A stretch of 20,254 nt of DNA from positions 1-20,254 of the forward strand of contig JBDLRB010000114.1 in NCBI GenBank assembly GCA_039800205.1, written 5' to 3'. The DNA is from SYIM01 sp039800205 (GTDB taxonomy: Bacteria > Pseudomonadota > Gammaproteobacteria > Burkholderiales > Burkholderiaceae_E). The first letter of the stretch is position 1. Every line of letters begins with the position of its first letter. Below, piece by piece: positions 15,801 to 20,254 of this stretch. Made by a program: the position numbers and the translations under genes. Below the pieces are notes generated by a model that saw only the letters and a list, made by a program, of their open reading frames with translations, was not told the origin of the DNA and did not search any database.

Positions 15801-16804
15801 TCGCGCCGGTAGGCTTCCAGCATGCCCGCGCGGCAGAGGCGCCGCCGCGCGGAATCGTTGAGATCGAGGCGCGGGGTGCCGAGCGGGCTCTGTGCCCATC
15901 TTGAGAGTTCGTCCAGCCACGGGGTGTAAAACCGGGACTGAAGCTTCTGGCCATTCCATGCGGTCCTGTTGTTCTGGGTCTGATCATCGAGCCAGTCCCG
16001 GAGCCTCTGGGTACGCTCGACCCAGCCGTCCGCGAGTTCGGTCAGTTGTTGTTCCTCGTCGGCGATGAAGGCCTGGAGCAGGCCAGACAACTCGGCCTGC
16101 AAATCGACCGAACGGCCCTGCGCGGCTGCAATCGTCTGGCCGATGAGCGGGCGCGTGCGCTTTTTAAGGGTATCGACGTCCTTCCAGTAGTCGAGCGTTC
16201 GCGAAAGCGCAGAGCCACTCAGCGGGTAGCACTGCTGACGCCAGTAGTCGCGGCAGGCCTCGTCCAGCAGAGCGTCCTCATCGGCCACCAGCGTTTCGTC
16301 AAACGGGTTTCCGGTATCAAAGGCGTGCTCGTTCAGCATCCGCTGGCACCAGGCGTCGATCGTCAGGACCGCCGCGTCGTCCATCGCATCGGCCGCGATT
16401 GCGAGGCGCTGGGCGGCGGCCTCGCGGCGGTCTCCCTCCGGATAGTCCTCGCGGAGCGCCTTCAGGAACGGGTCGATCCTGTCGTCTTCGCCAAACTGCC
16501 TGAAGTAGATCGCGGCTTCACTCAGCCGCTTCTGGATGCGTTCGGACAATTCGCGCGTGGCGGCGCGCGTGAAGGTCATCACCAGGATGCGAGCGGGCTC
16601 AAGCGCGGTGTGGAAGGCCGTGGGCTCGACACCGGAGTCCTCGGGCGCGGGGGACGTACCGTGGCCGAGCACCAGTCGCACGTAGAGTGCAGCGATCGTC
16701 CAGGTCTTGCCGGTTCCGGCGCTTGCCTCGATCAGGCGACTGCCGTGAAGCGGAAACTTGAGCGGATCAAGCTGGGGCGGATCAAGCGGGTGCAGGGGGG
16801 CCAT
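12851..16804 (-). CDS. recB: Exodeoxyribonuclease V subunit beta (RecB helicase-nuclease)
   Basis: RecB is the 3'-5' helicase and sole nuclease of RecBCD, which processes double-strand breaks and loads RecA. The product has 1317 residues, longer than the 1180 of E. coli. SF1A helicase motifs are Walker A ASAGTGKT at 27-34, MTFTRAATRELSERI at 76-90, LTIDAWCQRML at 147-157, DEFQD at 422-426, GDPKQSIYAFRGAD at 454-467, NYRSS at 488-492, IHKSKGLEYP at 797-806 and YVALTRARH at 862-870. The C-terminal nuclease domain keeps its catalytic set: H1081, D1194 in GFADL, D1207 and K1209 in LDYKT, then Q1247 and Y1251. The start follows the recC stop by 3 bases, with GGAAGAGG upstream inside recC, and the stop overlaps recD. 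The helicase and nuclease look fully active. Confidence 0.98.
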   Translation of the reverse strand: MAPLHPLDPPQLDPLKFPLHGSRLIEASAGTGKTWTIAALYVRLVLGHGTSPAPEDSGVEPTAFHTALEPARILVMTFTRAATRELSERIQKRLSEAAIYFRQFGEDDRIDPFLKALREDYPEGDRREAAAQRLAIAADAMDDAAVLTIDAWCQRMLNEHAFDTGNPFDETLVADEDALLDEACRDYWRQQCYPLSGSALSRTLDYWKDVDTLKKRTRPLIGQTIAAAQGRSVDLQAELSGLLQAFIADEEQQLTELADGWVERTQRLRDWLDDQTQNNRTAWNGQKLQSRFYTPWLDELSRWAQSPLGTPRLDLNDSARRRLCRAGMLEAYRREPHTLALPEVFDQLPTLQADIDSMTPLSALLRRHAAHHIALRLATLKRQSRTFSFADMTARLERALTGPRGSVLRTHILEQYPVALIDEFQDTSPEQYRLFDALFQCTANDREHALILIGDPKQSIYAFRGADIYSYLRAREATAGRHYALATNYRSSQAVVTAVNAWFERAEARPDPGADQLGTGGAFGLRRTGAQPMPFIAATAAGRTDCFVTAKGPVPAMLIEYDGALRSANDTRQHFGERCAEQVVTWLNDETAGFQAPDAPFMRLQPGDIAILVRDRFDAAAVRSSLQRRAVSSVFQSARDSVFASPEASDLLRWLRAIASPGDAALARAALATATLDLPWTTLEKIAGNEEAFDQQADILRELHKVWQTRGVLALLRRSLHALDLPTRWLNRPDGERRLTNVLHLAELLQTVSIELDGEQALIRWLAQRIDDSESADADDQILRLESDANLVQIITIHKSKGLEYPVVCLPYACLHKPITDRADHLRATDAEGAHSVRLELTDDDRRIADRERLREDLRLFYVALTRARHTVWLGFSSLKIGNSTACKTASSAPGALLSGSTDGSPGTWLNALEDLQGHAAQRLQGLSPAPEAGSSPAIAATHTPCICVRDLSDLTDDAPRITLLCRAEDLKPLAPPTGYVRLFEHDWATVSFTSLVRGIDSSGLTPVDIHRPAEDERLIVVSDNVFRSVDDIEPTVPQDDGKPRPKGEPLGPARADASHGSRTAAWHRLDGGARLGNLIHALLEWLDSEGYGLAQSEGLQSALLAQCRRAGFTDQAQDILAWMKALIETPLPSLGASLPGTDRRLTEMEFWMPAPQRSAQALDRLCRRYLMKGRPRPPLPPRSLKGMMTGFADLVIEHQGRYWVLDYKTNRVYAPTDSADAPPDRMGLYHRAALEEVMAHHRYDVQAALYLLALHRQLGAQLGPSYTPSRHLGGALYWFVRGLDDPGRGEYALPMNQDLLELVTGLDALLGHEDES
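12861..12865 (-). promoter_or_regulatory. Ribosome binding site for recD within the recB 3' end
   Basis: On the minus strand GAGGA lies 6 bases before the recD ATG at 12854, inside the last codons of recB. Together with the ATGA overlap it indicates coupled translation of the two subunits. Confidence 0.55.
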
Positions 16805-16807
16805 CGC

Positions 16808-19800
16808 TCAGTCAGCCTCTTCCGGGCGATCCGGATCGGGGGTGCCATAGGCCGGACCCACCCTGATCTGGCGATCGACCCAGTCCTTGAGCGGGCCGTA
16901 GATTGGGCGCGCGAGCGTCTCGAAGCGGCGACCCTGGTTCAAGGCAGCGAAATCGGTATAACACCGGGCCAGACAGGCCTCCTTGCCCTCTCCGCGCTGG
17001 TACTCGCCCCCGTCATAGGTGCTGCGCGCCTTGTTGAGATCATGATCGAGCAGTGCGATCGCCGTCCTCGGTGCAATCGGTAGGGCTTCGGTCTGCCCGA
17101 TTAACCAGTGTTCGATCAAGGTGTTCAAGGTTCGCTGGGCCTCTTCGATCGGTAATGGATCAATCGTGAAGACATTGGTGCGACCAACAACGATGTGTGT
17201 AGCAACAATTCCAGATGAGGCCGAAAGCAGACACCGTACCCAGGTGCCGATCATCCGATCAACCTGGGGACGGACCTGCTTCTTTACAGTCTGGGTTCGT
17301 AGCCCCGCATCCAGCGTCAGGCAGACGCCCGCTTCCGCGCAATCGAGACCGGTCCCGCGTCGCTCAAGCGAGCCTTCCAGGATGCAGCCCGCATGTTCAA
17401 AGCGGAGCGTGCGGCGCTCGAGCGCGGCGGGATAGCGCTGGCGCTGCTCGGCCCAGGCCTCGATCATGGGCTGGATCAGGGCGTGCAGCTGATCGGATGC
17501 GAGACGGCCTGGACCGGCCAGCGGAAGCTCGCCCGCGCGTGCCTGCCGACCGAGGCGGGCCTTCAGCGCTTCAAGTGCGGCCTCGGTCAGGGAAGATGCG
17601 GCCGGATCGCTCTGAAACCGGGATTCGATCGCCTCCTTGACGCCCGCGCTCAGTTGATCGACGAAGCCGTAGTGCTCGAGGGCATCGAACGTAAAGCGTT
17701 CGTCGTCGGGCAGTGCCCAGCGCACGTCGTCGAAATAGACGTTCAGGCGATCCCTGAAATAGGCGCGTACGGGATTGCGGAGAAAGCGAACCAGTCGGTC
17801 CAGACTGAGTGGAGTTGTGGCCCCATGGGGCTGGAGGGGGGGTATGGGCGGATCCTGCCCGGCGAGAGGCGCTTGGGTGGCCGGGGTTGCTTGATCGGAC
17901 GGCGCGAGCCCCGCCGTTTCGTGGCGGGTTCGCCACTCGTGCGCATAACTGAAGTACTCGGAGCCCGCTTCAAAGTAGCGGCGGCTGAATGCGTGCAGGG
18001 GATGGTCGGTGGTTCGGTCCGTCACGACCGACGCCGACCACCCTCGCGTCAGGTACTCACGCAGCTGGGTGACCAGTACAGAGGGCGCCTGCGGACTGTT
18101 ATCCCGAACGCTGCGGCCACACCAACTGATGTAGAGCGCCTGACGGGCGGATAGCAACGCCTCCAGCATGAGTTGGCGATCGTCATCACGCCGGGCCCGG
18201 TCGCCGGGTCGCCGCTGGAGCGGTACGGTCATCAGGTCGAAATCGTCTCTTGGGCTTCGCCTTGGATAATCCGGTTCGTTCATGCCCAGGAGGCAGACGA
18301 TGTCGAAGGGAATCGCCCGCATCGGTAACAGCGTGCAGAAGGTGACTCCGCCCGCCCGAAAGCGGCGGCTGAGTGCCGGGCGATCCAGCGTATCCAGCCA
18401 GGCCTGGGCCGCGATCGGCAGGGGAATGGGCTGATCGAACTGGGCGCGCTCGAATTGTCCGGATAAATGCGACAAGGCATCATCGAGGGCGGCGAGCGCC
18501 CGGGCACCGGTTTCCTCGTCCGCATCGAAAAAATCCCCGAGCAATCGCGTGAAGCGCTCGATCCACTCAGCCGGCGGGGCGGGCTCGCGGCTGTCCGACA
18601 TCCAGTCTTCGATCCGTTGGATCAGCACGGCGAGTGCGCCCGCGAGCCCGGACTCGAGTCCGCCGACTTCGTCGTAGGGTTCGATCCCGGCATACGCCTC
18701 GGTATCGCTTCGGCCGACGGCATAGCCCATCAACATGCGTTCCAGGCCAAAGCGCGCCGTGTTGGTTGCACCGCAGCGTTCCAGTTCAAGATCCGCACGG
18801 TGCTGGGCATTGAGCCCCCAGCGGATCCCTGCACCGTCCATCCAGTGGATCAGGCGGGGCAGGTCGGTGCGATCGATCCCCAGTCGGGACGTGACCGCCG
18901 GCACGTCGAGCAGTGCGGCGAGATCGGACAGTCGGCAGCGATCCCGAGGTGCGTTCAGCAGCCATTCCAGCGCAGCCAGCAGGGGGCTGCTGCCGCGTGT
19001 GGGCAGGTCGGCGATATCGAACGGAATATGCCGGGCATCGCTCGCCGGATACTGTCCGAAAATGGCACGTATGGCCGGCGCATAGGTCTCGATGGCCGGG
19101 ACCAGAACCACGATGTCGCGCGGCTGAAGTGTGCGCCCGCTCTCCTGTTGTGCCAAGCGCATCAGGAGTTGGTCGTGCAGGATCTCGAGTTCTCGAACCG
19201 GTGTGTGTGCGACGTGAAAGACGATCGATCGATCGTCTGTGGCGATGGCCGGCGCGCCGTGCTCGCGCATCGGCGTGAGGTCACGGATGTGCCGCTGAAC
19301 TTGTCGAAGGAGCGGAAGGGACTCGATCGGAGCCGGCTCGTCGTCGTCCTCGAACAGGTCAAAACGCTGCATCGGAAAGCGCAGGCGAGCGGCCTCGAGG
19401 TCATCGTAGACATCGAGCTGACGGACGAAATCGCGCGATTGTCGCCCCCAGCCCGCAAGCAGTGGGTGAGCATGCTCGTGGATGTTCGAGCGCTTGCACT
19501 GACTCAGGTCCAGGTTGCCCCGCAGGGGCTGGCGGCGCCGGCGGGCGGTCAGGGCTTCCCAGCCATCAATGATGTCGGCCCAGTAGAACTGGCAGGGGTT
19601 GGTGACCGCCAGAATCACCTGGCAGTGATGTGCGAGCCCCGACAAGAGCTCGAGCATCTGGGGCGGGAGCTGGGTAATGCCGAAGATCACGACCCGGCGG
19701 GGCAAGCCAAGTGCGGCCGCCGTGCCTGGATCCGATCGGGCCGGCAGGGTCATCAGTCGATCAATGGTCTGGCGCTGGAGCGCGATGCGATCGAAGACCC

Positions 19801-20254
19801 GACCGCCGGAGGGGAGGCTTGCGCAGATCCGCTGCCACAGAAGCGCCTGCCAGCGCTGTTCGGCGGGCATCGCGTCTTCCTGGCCATTGCCCCGGATGAG
19901 GACGAGCCGTCCCTCGCCCCAGGCCTCCAGCCAGTCGGGGCGGTATACCTGGTACTGGTCGTACAGGTCGGCGATTCGCTGGGCGAGTGCGTAGCGCCTG
20001 GGCCAGGGGGCATCGTCCATCGCGAGATAGTCGAACAGCGGTGCGAACGCGTCGGTCTGTCGCGGCTCGTCGTGATCGATCCTCGTGGCGAACAGTTGAA
20101 TGATGCGCCAGGCAAGGGGCGCCTTGTCGAGCGGCGAATGTTCGGGGACGGCATCCGCGCCGAGGATCCGGCGGTAGACCTGCCACTGGAAGCGGGCCGG
20201 CATCCGGACTTGAAGTGCAGCGCAAATCCCCCGACGCCGGGCGAACGACATCTT
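16808..20254 (-). CDS. recC: Exodeoxyribonuclease V subunit gamma (RecC), N-terminus outside the window
   Basis: RecC is the catalytically inactive scaffold of RecBCD that splits the duplex, guides the strands and scans for Chi. The frame is open to the last base of the window. The first visible residues (FARRRGIC, then FQWQVYRRIL) match a region about 55-60 residues inside E. coli RecC, so the methionine at 20251 is internal and the true start lies beyond. About 1148 residues are visible. Family landmarks, numbered from that methionine, are RDIVVLVPAIETYAPAIRAIFG at 378-399 in segments, TFCTLLPMRAIPFDIVCLLGMN at 637-658 in segments, RFLRNPVRAYFRDRL at 822-836 and RCLLSASSG at 1006-1014. The stop at 16808 is 3 bases from recB; unlike in E. 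coli no ptrA gene separates them. A 20-base palindrome lies within it at 19219-19238. Confidence 0.96.
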   Translation of the reverse strand, partial: KMSFARRRGICAALQVRMPARFQWQVYRRILGADAVPEHSPLDKAPLAWRIIQLFATRIDHDEPRQTDAFAPLFDYLAMDDAPWPRRYALAQRIADLYDQYQVYRPDWLEAWGEGRLVLIRGNGQEDAMPAEQRWQALLWQRICASLPSGGRVFDRIALQRQTIDRLMTLPARSDPGTAAALGLPRRVVIFGITQLPPQMLELLSGLAHHCQVILAVTNPCQFYWADIIDGWEALTARRRRQPLRGNLDLSQCKRSNIHEHAHPLLAGWGRQSRDFVRQLDVYDDLEAARLRFPMQRFDLFEDDDEPAPIESLPLLRQVQRHIRDLTPMREHGAPAIATDDRSIVFHVAHTPVRELEILHDQLLMRLAQQESGRTLQPRDIVVLVPAIETYAPAIRAIFGQYPASDARHIPFDIADLPTRGSSPLLAALEWLLNAPRDRCRLSDLAALLDVPAVTSRLGIDRTDLPRLIHWMDGAGIRWGLNAQHRADLELERCGATNTARFGLERMLMGYAVGRSDTEAYAGIEPYDEVGGLESGLAGALAVLIQRIEDWMSDSREPAPPAEWIERFTRLLGDFFDADEETGARALAALDDALSHLSGQFERAQFDQPIPLPIAAQAWLDTLDRPALSRRFRAGGVTFCTLLPMRAIPFDIVCLLGMNEPDYPRRSPRDDFDLMTVPLQRRPGDRARRDDDRQLMLEALLSARQALYISWCGRSVRDNSPQAPSVLVTQLREYLTRGWSASVVTDRTTDHPLHAFSRRYFEAGSEYFSYAHEWRTRHETAGLAPSDQATPATQAPLAGQDPPIPPLQPHGATTPLSLDRLVRFLRNPVRAYFRDRLNVYFDDVRWALPDDERFTFDALEHYGFVDQLSAGVKEAIESRFQSDPAASSLTEAALEALKARLGRQARAGELPLAGPGRLASDQLHALIQPMIEAWAEQRQRYPAALERRTLRFEHAGCILEGSLERRGTGLDCAEAGVCLTLDAGLRTQTVKKQVRPQVDRMIGTWVRCLLSASSGIVATHIVVGRTNVFTIDPLPIEEAQRTLNTLIEHWLIGQTEALPIAPRTAIALLDHDLNKARSTYDGGEYQRGEGKEACLARCYTDFAALNQGRRFETLARPIYGPLKDWVDRQIRVGPAYGTPDPDRPEEAD
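19219..19238. repeat. Perfect 20-base palindrome with tandem GATC sites inside recC
   Basis: The sequence AGACGATCGATCGATCGTCT is its own reverse complement. It contains three GATC sites in 4-base steps and encodes an ordinary stretch of RecC (DDRSIV). It may be chance in a region where CGATC-type words are common; no function is claimed. Confidence 0.6.

Noticed and set aside
16046..17083. Long open frame antisense to recB/recC
   Set aside because: It spans the recC-recB junction on the opposite strand and has no recognisable domain; treated as a shadow.

Overview
The window is a gene-dense, GC-rich stretch of bacterial chromosome, most likely from a betaproteobacterium of the order Burkholderiales. 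The clues are a Bug/TctC-type binding protein (a family strongly expanded in that order), a chromosomal recC-recB-recD set, and overall base composition. This placement is an inference; no rRNA or other marker gene is present. No tRNA, rRNA, insertion sequence, integrase, CRISPR array or gene-free stretch over 300 bases was seen.

Region 1 (1-8665, all + strand) is a compact transport and hydrolysis cluster. It begins with the 3' part of a Bug/TctC periplasmic binding protein. After 44 bases come the parts of a PotABCD-like ABC importer: a PotC-like permease, an ATPase and a PotB-like permease. Two different metal-dependent amidohydrolases follow, then a CobW/COG0523 GTPase whose start overlaps the second amidohydrolase. 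The last gene encodes the ABC transporter's own exported binding protein and overlaps the GTPase stop by ATGA. Gaps are 0-35 bases within the ABC part, and a strong intrinsic terminator sits at 8691-8734. The simplest reading is one operon that imports a small, probably amide- or peptide-like compound and hydrolyses it in the cytoplasm, with a dedicated metallochaperone or metal-insertion GTPase serving the amidohydrolases. The substrate cannot be read from the sequence.

Region 2 (8756-10858, + strand) is a single 700-residue flavoprotein. An SdhA/FrdA-like FAD domain is joined through an Ala-rich linker to an SdhB-like [2Fe-2S] domain. Its start lies only 21 bases after the terminator's T-tract. 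Several active-site positions differ from true succinate dehydrogenases, so its substrate is unknown.

Region 3 (10794-20254, - strand) is recC (5' end outside the window), recB and recD, the three subunits of the RecBCD helicase-nuclease that repairs double-strand breaks. They are tightly packed: 3 bases separate recC and recB, and recB and recD overlap by ATGA. recD converges on the flavoprotein gene and overlaps it by 65 bases, encoding an unconserved-looking C-terminal tail there.
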